DNA of 64,000 bases, from IMG/VR virus record IMGVR_UViG_3300007760_001418, positions 1 to 64,000 of that record. One strand, given 5' to 3'. Origin of the DNA: a virus. Every line of letters begins with the position of its first letter. Position 1 is the stretch's first letter. A program made the position numbers and the translations under genes. Under the pieces are notes generated by a model. It did not search any database and was not told the origin of the DNA. It saw only the letters and a list, made by a program, of their open reading frames with translations. Positions 37,500 through 45,414 of the stretch are shown piece by piece.

Positions 37500-37694
37500 A
37501 TGAGTAACTCAGTATTAGATAAGTGGAATGAAATCAAGGTACTTGTAGAAAGTATAGAGCTTGATGTTCATAAAAACGCCGGTGGCAATGCGTCTGCTGG
37601 TGTTCGAGCTCGGCGAGGCCTTCGTCTTTTAAAGACAGAAGTTGCCGGGCTAATTAAACAAACGATTCAGGTAGAAAAAGCAAAGAAGGGTTGA
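37500..37694 (+). CDS. Histone H1-like (Hc1-type) protein
   Basis: A 64-residue protein behind GAGAGG. LDKWNEIKVLVESIELDVHKNAGGNASAGVRARRGLRL, written in parts, follows Hc1-type proteins: a short acidic helix (KVLVESIELDVHK), the AGGNASAGVRARRGLRLLK hinge, and a second helix with a lysine end (VEKAKKG). Such proteins bind and compact DNA in chlamydiae and many Bacteroidota. Its basic lysine tail is short. A role in phage DNA compaction or transcription control is possible but not shown. Confidence 0.62.
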   Translation: MSNSVLDKWNEIKVLVESIELDVHKNAGGNASAGVRARRGLRLLKTEVAGLIKQTIQVEKAKKG

Positions 37695-37721
37695 TATTAT
37701 ATTCTAAGTGTGTAATTCCAT

Positions 37722-38086
37722 GGGGGCGAAACGGTCTCGACGGGGTGGCAAAGGGTGAAAGTGCAAGTAACCAACGGTAACACATGGTTTGATAGTGTTG
37801 CAAACTATAATTGCTAACGATAACGTTGCATACGAATACGCACTAGCTGCGTAAACGCGGGGTTGCTGATAGACCTTGTTACCCAACATCAGATAAGCGG
37901 CTTGGCTCCGCCGAAATAAACTAGGTCAAAAATGGTTACCCTATTTGTAATAGGTGGGTTCTGATGCTTAATAGGAATGGTGGTTTTTTGAGATACTTTG
38001 TCAGTTTAGAGAAACTGTCTAAACTTGTGAACGACTTAAATTTGGACCTATTTCGGACGCGGGTTCGACTCCCGCCGCCTCCACCA
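37722..38086 (+). ncRNA. ssrA: Transfer-messenger RNA (tmRNA)
   Basis: A complete one-piece tmRNA of 365 bases. The 5' GGGGGCG pairs with CGCCTCC before the encoded ACCA end, the T arm is GCGGG-TTCGACT-CCCGC, and the 5' tRNA-like part reads GAAACGGTCTCGACGGGG. The tag frame starts at GCT 37813 and ends at TAA 37852-37854, giving ANDNVAYEYALAA, with the ALAA end recognised by ClpXP-type proteases. tmRNA rescues stalled ribosomes with SmpB, which is not seen in this window. It lies 27 bases after the Hc1-like gene and 13 before the FtsZ-like gene. Confidence 0.97.
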
Positions 38087-38099
38087 TTGGTTGGGTAAT

Positions 38100-39353
38100 A
38101 TGGGTAGCAGCATAAAGGGAATGCTTCCTAAAATAAAAAGGGCAGCATCTTCCCACCATGAACCAAGAAAAGGAAATACAGGGCAAAAAAATATAGTTGA
38201 ACCTACATATATAGAGGAATCCGTTAATCCGGATCATGAAACGATAGAGGAAAAAATTATGAGTACTATTGATAATAAAGATAATGAGCCTGCAGATGAT
38301 ACATACATCAACCCTGCAGAAGATAGTTGGGACTTTATCGGAGGAATGGACGATGATGTTGCAGCCGATGAGCGTCTTTTACCGGACAACAAAGCACCAT
38401 CTGCATTAAATTGTGGGTTCATAGGTGTTGGTGGAGGCGGAGGAAAGTTAGCTAAAGCTTTTCTTGATCTTGGGTTCACTAAAACTGTTGTTGTTAATAC
38501 CACGGAGAAAGATCTTCCTGGTGGGATTGATAAGGAACATGTCGTTATTATCCCCGGAGCAGATGGCGTTGGTAAGGATGTAAGTCTTGGAAAAAAGCTG
38601 CTTAAAGAAAACAGTACGCTTGTCGAAGATGCATGCCGATCCAGGCTGGGATCTGTTGAGTGGCTATTTGTACTAGCCGGCGGAGGTGGTGGTACCGGAT
38701 CTGCATGTGCTGCACTAAATGATTCTCTATCCAGATACCTTAAGTCTGTAGAGTCAAAGGGCAGGGTTGTGTATATCATTACAAAACCTACAGCACAGGA
38801 ATTACTTAATCCTACAATTGCAACAAATTATGCAGAAATATCAAAAGACTTAAAGGATACACCTCATATTGTAATTGATAATGAACGCCAATTACAATTG
38901 TTACGAGGCAAGGTTGGTATGTTGAACATGTTCCCAGCTGCAAACTCAACATTTGCAAAACTCTTCCACCAGGTACTACGCCTCGCAAGTGAAAGTTCTT
39001 CTATCTCAGCATTTGATTCGAATGATTTAGAGAGATGTTTGAGTACAGCTGGAAGGATATTCCTTGGCAGTACTGTTATAAGGGACACAGGAGGACGAGA
39101 TTTAGGCGCACAGGTCCTTCAAGGTTGTGTTAAGGGGTCACCATGTGCTGGACCAAAAGGGTCTCCAGAGACCGGTGTGTTACTATTGTTGGTAACGTCT
39201 CTCATGGCATCGGATCCGGATATCAGTAAGCGTCTAGAGTCAGCAACGGCATATGTCGGAGGGCGTGCAAATACGCTTTTTTCGGGTGTGTACGTTAAAG
39301 ATTCAATTCCTGGACTCATTGCACTTACCATGTTCGGTGGTATGAAAGACTAA
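38100..39353 (+). CDS. Tubulin/FtsZ-like GTPase
   Basis: A 417-residue protein (start ATG 38100; an upstream TTG is in frame). The first 100 residues are polar and look disordered. Then come IGVGGGGGKLAKAF (nucleotide loop, about 108-120), VVVNTTEKDL, and AGGGGGTGSA (193-202), the tubulin signature. SAFDSNDLERCLSTAGRIFLGS, from about residue 303, aligns with the catalytic loop region of FtsZ (NVDFADV...MGS); the aspartates are partly kept. Phage tubulins such as PhuZ and TubZ position DNA or capsids by polymerising. The long N-terminal extension and placement after tmRNA are unusual. Confidence 0.8.
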   Translation: MGSSIKGMLPKIKRAASSHHEPRKGNTGQKNIVEPTYIEESVNPDHETIEEKIMSTIDNKDNEPADDTYINPAEDSWDFIGGMDDDVAADERLLPDNKAPSALNCGFIGVGGGGGKLAKAFLDLGFTKTVVVNTTEKDLPGGIDKEHVVIIPGADGVGKDVSLGKKLLKENSTLVEDACRSRLGSVEWLFVLAGGGGGTGSACAALNDSLSRYLKSVESKGRVVYIITKPTAQELLNPTIATNYAEISKDLKDTPHIVIDNERQLQLLRGKVGMLNMFPAANSTFAKLFHQVLRLASESSSISAFDSNDLERCLSTAGRIFLGSTVIRDTGGRDLGAQVLQGCVKGSPCAGPKGSPETGVLLLLVTSLMASDPDISKRLESATAYVGGRANTLFSGVYVKDSIPGLIALTMFGGMKD

Positions 39354-39628
39354 TCTTTTACTTCTGTTAATTCTTGTTTATTCAATAGTTTCTTAAAGAT
39401 AAGTTTCTCTATCTGGCATATCCTCATACGTGTTACGCCGAAGAGATCCCCTATTTCCTGAAGGGTATGTTCCCCCTCACTTGCTGCAATCATAATACAG
39501 TTTTTACAGTCTGGAGCATCATGCCAGTACTTGCATGATCTTTTTTCGCACTGTACTTCATATTTTTTATGTTCCGCATGACAGGTCGTGTCCTGTATTA
39601 TACTGTCTTTTTCCTTGTTTTTATTCAT
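39350..39628 (-). CDS. Sigma region 4-like helix-turn-helix protein
   Basis: A 92-residue protein. Residues 54-82 (HTLQEIGDLFGVTRMRICQIEK) match the region 4.2 helix-turn-helix that reads the -35 box in sigma-70 factors (compare xxEVGEIFGVTRERIRQIE). There is no region 2, so it cannot melt a promoter alone. The N-terminal part has five cysteines (C16, C27, C32, C41, C44) that may bind zinc. GAGGTG precedes its start. It is the only regulator-like protein seen and might steer host RNA polymerase to the non-standard GTGCAA -35 boxes; that link is a hypothesis. Confidence 0.78.
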   Translation of the reverse strand: MNKNKEKDSIIQDTTCHAEHKKYEVQCEKRSCKYWHDAPDCKNCIMIAASEGEHTLQEIGDLFGVTRMRICQIEKLIFKKLLNKQELTEVKD

Positions 39629-39754
39629 ACTTTCACCTCATAACGTGCCCTCAATTTGAGCGTACTTCAAAGCTCAGACATATTTAACACAAGACAATAA
39701 TAACGATAATGATTGAATTGGATATGTGCTCTGAACGTAACGGTCTAAAAATTG

Positions 39755-41077
39755 ATGAGTAATCGAAAGATTTTAGTAGTTGATACATCCGTACTATTGT
39801 ACGATATGACAGCCATTCATTCTTTTCCTGGTAATGATGTGGTTCTTCCACTGACTGTACTTGATGAATTGGATAGGTTTAAAGATAAGCCCGGCTTACT
39901 CGGCGAGTCTGCAAGATACATTAATAGGTTTCTAGATGATCTTCGAAAAGATGGAAGGTTAGACAAAGCTGTAGCTGTTCCTAACTCTGACCAGACAGTT
40001 CGTGTAGAAATTGAAGCAGACTTAGATGCAAAGGTACCGTCCGGACTAAATGCAAGGTATGCTGATAACAAGATCCTTGCGACAGCCATGTTCCTGGCCC
40101 ACCAGCATGCCGATAAGGAAGTTAAGGTAATTACTAAGGATATTAACCTCCGGGTTAAGTGCGATGCCTTAGGCCTGGTTGCAGAGGACTATTATAGGGA
40201 TCATATTGATGTTGATAGTAGCAATATCTACACTGGGCAAACAGAGCTGATTTTACCAACAGACATCGTCGATCGATTTTTTGAAGAAAAATATTTGAAT
40301 ATTGGTACCCTTCAAGAAAAAGGTATTATCGATTGCCAACTTTATCCTAACGAGTTTATTGTTGGAAAGAGTCCAGAAAATGGTTCATTCTTAGGCATAG
40401 TTATAGATGATGAAATTCGGCCCTTGATTAAGTCTGAGATAAATCAACACATTGGGGTCGAGCCAAAAAATAAAGAACAAAAATTTGCATTGAACATGCT
40501 TAATAATAAAGACATCCCCCTCGTCTCTATTACTGGATTAGCTGGATCTGGAAAAACCTTTATTACGTTGATGGCAGCAATGGGAAATCTGGGAATGGAA
40601 AACTATAAAAGAATCATTTTCACCAGATCAATCCAGCCGGTGGGTCGCGACCTTGGGTACTTACCAGGAAGTATGGATGAAAAGATGTCTCCATGGCTAG
40701 CCCCAATAATGGATAACTTTAAGCATGCGTTTGGTGATATGTCATACTTTGATATTATGAAAGACAAGGGGCAGATTGACATCGCACCTCTATCATATAT
40801 CAGGGGCCGGACATTCAATGATGCATTTATCATTGTTGATGAAGCACAGAATACAACCATCCATGAGTTAAAAACAATTATTACCCGAGTAGGTAAGGGC
40901 TCAAAGGTTGTATTGCTTGGTGACACAGAACAGGTAGACACTCCTTATATAGATACTCGGTCAAATGGCCTCACAATTGCTGTAGAAAAATTCAAGGGCT
41001 CGGAACTATCTGGTCATATTATATTAACTAAAGGCCAAAGATCTGATATCGCAACTCTGGCATCAAAGATTCTGTAG
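39755..41077 (+). CDS. phoH: PhoH2-type protein: PIN domain plus PhoH ATPase
   Basis: A 440-residue protein from ATG 39755. The N-terminal 130 residues are a PIN nuclease domain (ILVVDTSVLLYD, LTVLDELDRFKD, YADNKILATAM, VITKDINLRVKCDALGL) with the usual acidic residues. The C-terminal half is the PhoH ATPase: GLAGSGKT (261-268), RSIQPVGRDLGYLPG, AFIIVDEAQNTT and LLGDTEQVD. PhoH2 proteins are RNA helicase-nucleases; phoH genes are frequent in marine phages. The ribosome site is weak. Confidence 0.93.
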   Translation: MSNRKILVVDTSVLLYDMTAIHSFPGNDVVLPLTVLDELDRFKDKPGLLGESARYINRFLDDLRKDGRLDKAVAVPNSDQTVRVEIEADLDAKVPSGLNARYADNKILATAMFLAHQHADKEVKVITKDINLRVKCDALGLVAEDYYRDHIDVDSSNIYTGQTELILPTDIVDRFFEEKYLNIGTLQEKGIIDCQLYPNEFIVGKSPENGSFLGIVIDDEIRPLIKSEINQHIGVEPKNKEQKFALNMLNNKDIPLVSITGLAGSGKTFITLMAAMGNLGMENYKRIIFTRSIQPVGRDLGYLPGSMDEKMSPWLAPIMDNFKHAFGDMSYFDIMKDKGQIDIAPLSYIRGRTFNDAFIIVDEAQNTTIHELKTIITRVGKGSKVVLLGDTEQVDTPYIDTRSNGLTIAVEKFKGSELSGHIILTKGQRSDIATLASKIL

Positions 41078-41100
41078 TCTTATCGTTGACTTTATCTTTG

Positions 41101-41129
41101 CTCCTCAATACTTACTAAGGTATTGGGAG
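41101..41129 (+). promoter_or_regulatory. Hairpin covering the ribosome site of the first structural gene
   Basis: CTCC-T-CAATAC pairs with GTATTG-GGAG around a TTACTAAG loop. The 3' strand contains the GGGAG that serves the GTG at 41137. The ATACTTACTAA in its loop region also matches a motif seen before several other late-looking genes. Confidence 0.6.
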
Positions 41130-41136
41130 AAATGCT

Positions 41137-41538
41137 GTGGGCTCAACTAGCTTCAAAAAGAGAGACCTAAACAGGTGGAAAAAAACTTATCCGTTTGTTA
41201 AGCGTACACCGAGGTGGGCGTATTTTAGTGATATGGGCTTCCAGATGGAAGTTGGGGTTGTCAATTTTACATTTGATGATGACCCACCAAATAAGACATT
41301 TGTGTTCGCATGTCCATACCCTGAGCCACCTGCTTTTCCGCCGGTTGTTACTGCTGTAGCTGTTAATGCAACATATGATGAAACAACTGGCCTGTGGACA
41401 CAGACGGCTCCTCAACCTAATGTTAACGTTTCAGTCTTTAATACCTGTCATACTCAGACCGAACTACATCTTTCGAATACATTCCACGGCAGTGTAATGT
41501 TACATGTAATTTGGATTGAATCACACTGCGGAAGCTAG
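41137..41538 (+). CDS. Structural protein, probable tail or fibre accessory
   Basis: A 133-residue protein from GTG 41137. A basic start (SFKKRDLNRWKKTYPFVKRTP) is followed by beta-rich sequence (MEVGVVNFTFDDDPPNKTFVF, VTAVAVNATYDETTGLW, NVNVSVFNTC, GSVMLHVIWIES). The second half resembles the next gene in layout. It opens the block of five fibre-type genes. A virion role is inferred from place and composition. Confidence 0.6.
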   Translation: MGSTSFKKRDLNRWKKTYPFVKRTPRWAYFSDMGFQMEVGVVNFTFDDDPPNKTFVFACPYPEPPAFPPVVTAVAVNATYDETTGLWTQTAPQPNVNVSVFNTCHTQTELHLSNTFHGSVMLHVIWIESHCGS

Positions 41539-41547
41539 GAGACTATA

Positions 41548-42000
41548 GTGCCTTGTGTAGTAAAAACCGGACCAAATAATCTTGGAACAGATATTCCATT
41601 ATGGACTATTGAAGCCAGATCTTTGCCGGCTAGTAACAAACTATATTTGAAGCACGACTTTACTATAGCATTTCCCAGTGTTCCATTTATCACAGCATCT
41701 GGACGAGGCGGGTTAGGTCTTGTCGACATCAGTATAATTAAAGTTACAAAATTTTATGTAGAGATAGCTATTAGTGGACCATCACCAGGATTGACAGTAG
41801 AAATGCATGCCATGGCATTAGACCCATCATTTAATTGTCCTTGTCCTACTTGGATAACCGGAATCCCAAGCCCTTGTGATGGAGGGCCAGAACTTGACCC
41901 TTGTTGTGAAGAAGGAATTGTTGGTAGCACAGGAGGAACGGCATGGGGTTGGGATACAAATAATTTCCCAGATGGTGCAACGGGGATGTTATGTGCATAA
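41548..42000 (+). CDS. Structural protein, beta-rich with cysteine groups
   Basis: A 150-residue protein (MPCVVKTGPNNLGTDIPLW). SIIKVTKFYVEIAISGPSPGLTVEMHAMALD parallels the strand pair at the end of the previous protein. The last third has CPCPTW, PCDGG and DPCCEEG cysteine groups and a Gly/Thr-rich end. It probably belongs to the fibre assembly; no named family is recognised. Confidence 0.58.
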   Translation: MPCVVKTGPNNLGTDIPLWTIEARSLPASNKLYLKHDFTIAFPSVPFITASGRGGLGLVDISIIKVTKFYVEIAISGPSPGLTVEMHAMALDPSFNCPCPTWITGIPSPCDGGPELDPCCEEGIVGSTGGTAWGWDTNNFPDGATGMLCA

Positions 42001-42018
42001 TGCAGGAGTTAAAGAATA

Positions 42019-45000
42019 ATGGGTAGCCCAAAAGATTTTCTAGCAAAACAGATTAGAACTACTCAAGTCATGGCCTCTGGCTCATTTGGCAATGAGTACC
42101 CAGATCTTCTAATTTATAGAACCTGGCCTCATTATGATGGTGCACTTCCTCCACATATTGAAGCTGGTATTACAGGTACCGCTGGAGAACTAAGTATCGG
42201 TAAAGATGTTTGGTTTTATGTTGATGCAGCATCAGGGCCTAATCATCCTATTGGGCAAACCGGTGACAGCGGAACAGTAAGAGAAAATAATTCAGTTGTT
42301 CTATTTGCTGGTGATGTGGTGGTGTCTGGTACCCTGTGGGCTGAAAGACAAGTTCTAGAGGTTACCACCATCGCTTCTGATAAGTTTGAGGGCGACATGA
42401 TCCTGTCTGGCAATTTATTTGCCAAGGATCAGTATTCAGGTTCAGGTGCAACTTTTATAGCACCTGGAGCAAATCAGTGGGTTGACTTTCAAAGTCTAGG
42501 TGGAACAAGCTTATTTGTCATTGACTCTGTTAATGAACGAGTAGGTATCCATACCCCTGACCCATTGTTTGACCTTCACATCGTAGATGATAGAGAGGGG
42601 AATGCAAGGTTTGCAATCACCCAATATGCTGATGATAGTCCAGGAGACGGGCCTGACATAATGCTTCAAAGATCTAGGGGTGATCTTTCTGCTGGTGCAT
42701 CTGGTGTCGTCGATGGTGATAGGTTGGGCTCAATATACTTCCAAGGTGCAGCTGGGCCCGCAGGGATATTGGGGAATGATCAGATTGCGGCAGCAGTCTC
42801 GGCTGTGGTTCAAGGTAACCCAACAATAGATGATGGTGGTGTACCAGCTGCTATAGGTTGGCGAACTGGTGATGGAACGGAAACAACACTTAAATGGCGC
42901 CTGGCAAGTTCTGCCGATGGCCGGATTGGCATCGGCGGCCATAATGCAACGAAAGATGGTGATGCACAACTCCATATTATATGGTCATCAGCCACCGGTG
43001 CGGGTGTTACCAGTGCCTTTGACCCGGGCGCGACCAGCATGTTGGTCGGTGATGGGCCGCTAAAGATAGAAGGCCTTGAGCTTGACACCACAGCTACCAA
43101 GAACCTTGTTATAAGCGATGATGGTGTGGTCAAATATGGTTATGCAACTATTGGCCCTCCATGTGAGACAACATTATGTGATGGCGATCCTGATAACACT
43201 TATGCTGATGGGCTATTCATGGACTGGACGGAGCTAACCCCTCTTGGTTGTGCCATCGATCGAATGAATGAAGTATTAGGGTCTATGGCACCCCAGCCTG
43301 CACCATTATGTAATTCACTTGATGAAGTTACAACAACAGTCGGTAATCTAGTTAGTTCTGATTTTAGGCCGGCTACGTTATCTGAGTTAACTCATCCGGA
43401 ATGGTTAGGGGGTGGGCAAACTGCACATGGTACTGTAAATGCTATTTCTGAATTTGTAGGACCAGTAGGAATGTTTCCTGGACCCATTATACAGAATGGC
43501 TATTATTCTGCTAATGCCGCGTCAGCTACGTATCCAGATCCAGAAGATCCTCGAGGTGCTACGTCACCTACTGAGCATGAAAGAGATCATCGGTTGGGTG
43601 TATTTTATGGACATGCGACAAACCTGGATGAACGGCCAACATTTAAGTGCATAATGAATTGGAATGATGATCAAGATCCTGCTAGCGGGGCTGCTATCGG
43701 TGCCAATTATCCAACAGGCGCTTTCGGGAGGGGTGACCAGGGTACCTTATCACTATGGGTTAATGGCACGATACAAGCGGAGTTGGTACTAGACGGTGCA
43801 ACGGAGGGCGCAACGTCATCATTAGGGGCAAATGGTGACCTTATATCTGTTGGCACTTTAGAGCCGGCACATTTTGATAATGGCGAAGAGCTTTGTACAT
43901 ATTTTCATAGAGAATCAGGTGAGGTACATATAGGTGGTACGTCAATGAGGCTCGGGTGGAACTGGGCCAGAATACAACATCATGGAACCGATATGGTCGA
44001 TGAAGGAAATGGTATTTTCACAAACTTCATTACATGGATCCTAGATGATCATGCTAATGAACCACAAATTAATCCCCAATCTACCCCGGCCGTAACAGAG
44101 AGTTCATACACATGGTTGTCTGGGGTGAAATACATAAAGACTGGAAATGTTGCGTATTCATACACTATCGATGGTGCATATGAAAACTTTTACTGGCCTA
44201 CCAATGCTTTGGCAGGAAGTTATGCGGTTCAGTGGCATGATGAATCGCCAAATGGTGCAGCATTAACTCTACCGACACCAAAAGATTTGCCTGCAGCCGG
44301 CAGTTACACTGATACTGTTCTAAGTACCGCTATTCAAGATAATGCTGGTACCGCAAACTTATTGGTACCAACATGTAATCTTGTTAATGGCCGTTGGGGA
44401 GATGAAATAGACTTGAGAATTACAGTTCAACACCCATTTGATAATGCAGATATCGGGCCCGATGCTGCTTGGGCCACAACTGCTAGTTGGAATAAGTGTT
44501 TCAAAGAAGAAATTGACAGTGGGTGGAATGATACATTCCTCATATATGATAGTGAATGGGATCATGGTACAGGGTATGCTGCCGAACCTACATGCGAAAG
44601 CACTACTGTAGAACTATTCCGGACTGAATATTGGAGACTCCAGGATAATGATAGTAATGGCTCTGGGACACATATGAATGATTATGATACCCAGAACGAC
44701 GTAACTTCAGCTGTGGGTACTGGTATTCCTGCCAATGCATGGAATTCTCAGATAGCTTTAAGTCCGGTTACCACCGGTCATAAAGGACTTCTTTGTTGCA
44801 AAGGTAGGCTTTCATCTCCGTCAAATACAGATCACGTAGCTGTGACCGATGGAAGGTTTGGCGATGTTAACCACCCAGCTGGAAATATAGATTATGATGG
44901 GGAAAATCACACTAATCATGTAAGATGGTTTTATCGAGCATTTCAAAATCCCCCTAGTGGCGGGTTTGAAGCTAGTTTCTTAATAAATATAGAGACCAAT

Positions 45001-45393
45001 GATGGTGATTCTACAGATATAGTTCCTCGTAATGATGAAGGTAGCAACTACCCTGCTGTCAATGCTGTAACAACAGGTGCCGATGTAGATAAAATGCTGG
45101 TCGAAATAAAACTACCTGATGGTGGGAATGATACAACAGGGTGGATGGACTGTGCTACACAATTTCAACCCGGGCAATTTAATGATGGTGATGGATGCTT
45201 AGGGCCGGCGTATACCTCTCCTGCTAGTTGTACAGATTCACATCGTATATGTAATACTTCACCCGGTGAGATTAGAATTTTTCTTGACACTAGAAAAGTA
45301 GCTCCAGGGGAATGGATAGTCGTTCGGTTGTGTACCAGCGAAGGTTGGGTAGGGTCTATCAATAAATTAGAAGTTGACTGGGGTGGGTACTAA
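42019..45393 (+). CDS. Large tail-fibre-like protein (1124 residues)
   Basis: The N-terminal 330 residues look like a fibre shaft: VVLFAGDVVVSGTLWAERQ, DMILSGNLFAKDQYSG, FVIDSVNERVGIHTPDP and DRLGSIYFQGAAG, a phrase typical of phage fibre head or trunk modules. The rest is beta-rich, with many aromatic and Asp/Asn turns (WGDEIDLRITVQHPFDNADIG) that suggest carbohydrate-binding or jelly-roll domains. There is no signal peptide or membrane helix. The neighbour at 45415 shares the F-x-GD-xxxSG-xLxA segment. Receptor binding is the likely role. Confidence 0.75.
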   Translation: MGSPKDFLAKQIRTTQVMASGSFGNEYPDLLIYRTWPHYDGALPPHIEAGITGTAGELSIGKDVWFYVDAASGPNHPIGQTGDSGTVRENNSVVLFAGDVVVSGTLWAERQVLEVTTIASDKFEGDMILSGNLFAKDQYSGSGATFIAPGANQWVDFQSLGGTSLFVIDSVNERVGIHTPDPLFDLHIVDDREGNARFAITQYADDSPGDGPDIMLQRSRGDLSAGASGVVDGDRLGSIYFQGAAGPAGILGNDQIAAAVSAVVQGNPTIDDGGVPAAIGWRTGDGTETTLKWRLASSADGRIGIGGHNATKDGDAQLHIIWSSATGAGVTSAFDPGATSMLVGDGPLKIEGLELDTTATKNLVISDDGVVKYGYATIGPPCETTLCDGDPDNTYADGLFMDWTELTPLGCAIDRMNEVLGSMAPQPAPLCNSLDEVTTTVGNLVSSDFRPATLSELTHPEWLGGGQTAHGTVNAISEFVGPVGMFPGPIIQNGYYSANAASATYPDPEDPRGATSPTEHERDHRLGVFYGHATNLDERPTFKCIMNWNDDQDPASGAAIGANYPTGAFGRGDQGTLSLWVNGTIQAELVLDGATEGATSSLGANGDLISVGTLEPAHFDNGEELCTYFHRESGEVHIGGTSMRLGWNWARIQHHGTDMVDEGNGIFTNFITWILDDHANEPQINPQSTPAVTESSYTWLSGVKYIKTGNVAYSYTIDGAYENFYWPTNALAGSYAVQWHDESPNGAALTLPTPKDLPAAGSYTDTVLSTAIQDNAGTANLLVPTCNLVNGRWGDEIDLRITVQHPFDNADIGPDAAWATTASWNKCFKEEIDSGWNDTFLIYDSEWDHGTGYAAEPTCESTTVELFRTEYWRLQDNDSNGSGTHMNDYDTQNDVTSAVGTGIPANAWNSQIALSPVTTGHKGLLCCKGRLSSPSNTDHVAVTDGRFGDVNHPAGNIDYDGENHTNHVRWFYRAFQNPPSGGFEASFLINIETNDGDSTDIVPRNDEGSNYPAVNAVTTGADVDKMLVEIKLPDGGNDTTGWMDCATQFQPGQFNDGDGCLGPAYTSPASCTDSHRICNTSPGEIRIFLDTRKVAPGEWIVVRLCTSEGWVGSINKLEVDWGGY

Positions 45394-45414
45394 TATGCAT
45401 GTGGAGACTAAATA

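Noticed and set aside
38234-38779. Minus-strand open frame of 181 residues
   Set aside because: Shadow of the FtsZ-like gene; the Pro- and Ser-rich product reflects the opposite-strand glycine codons.
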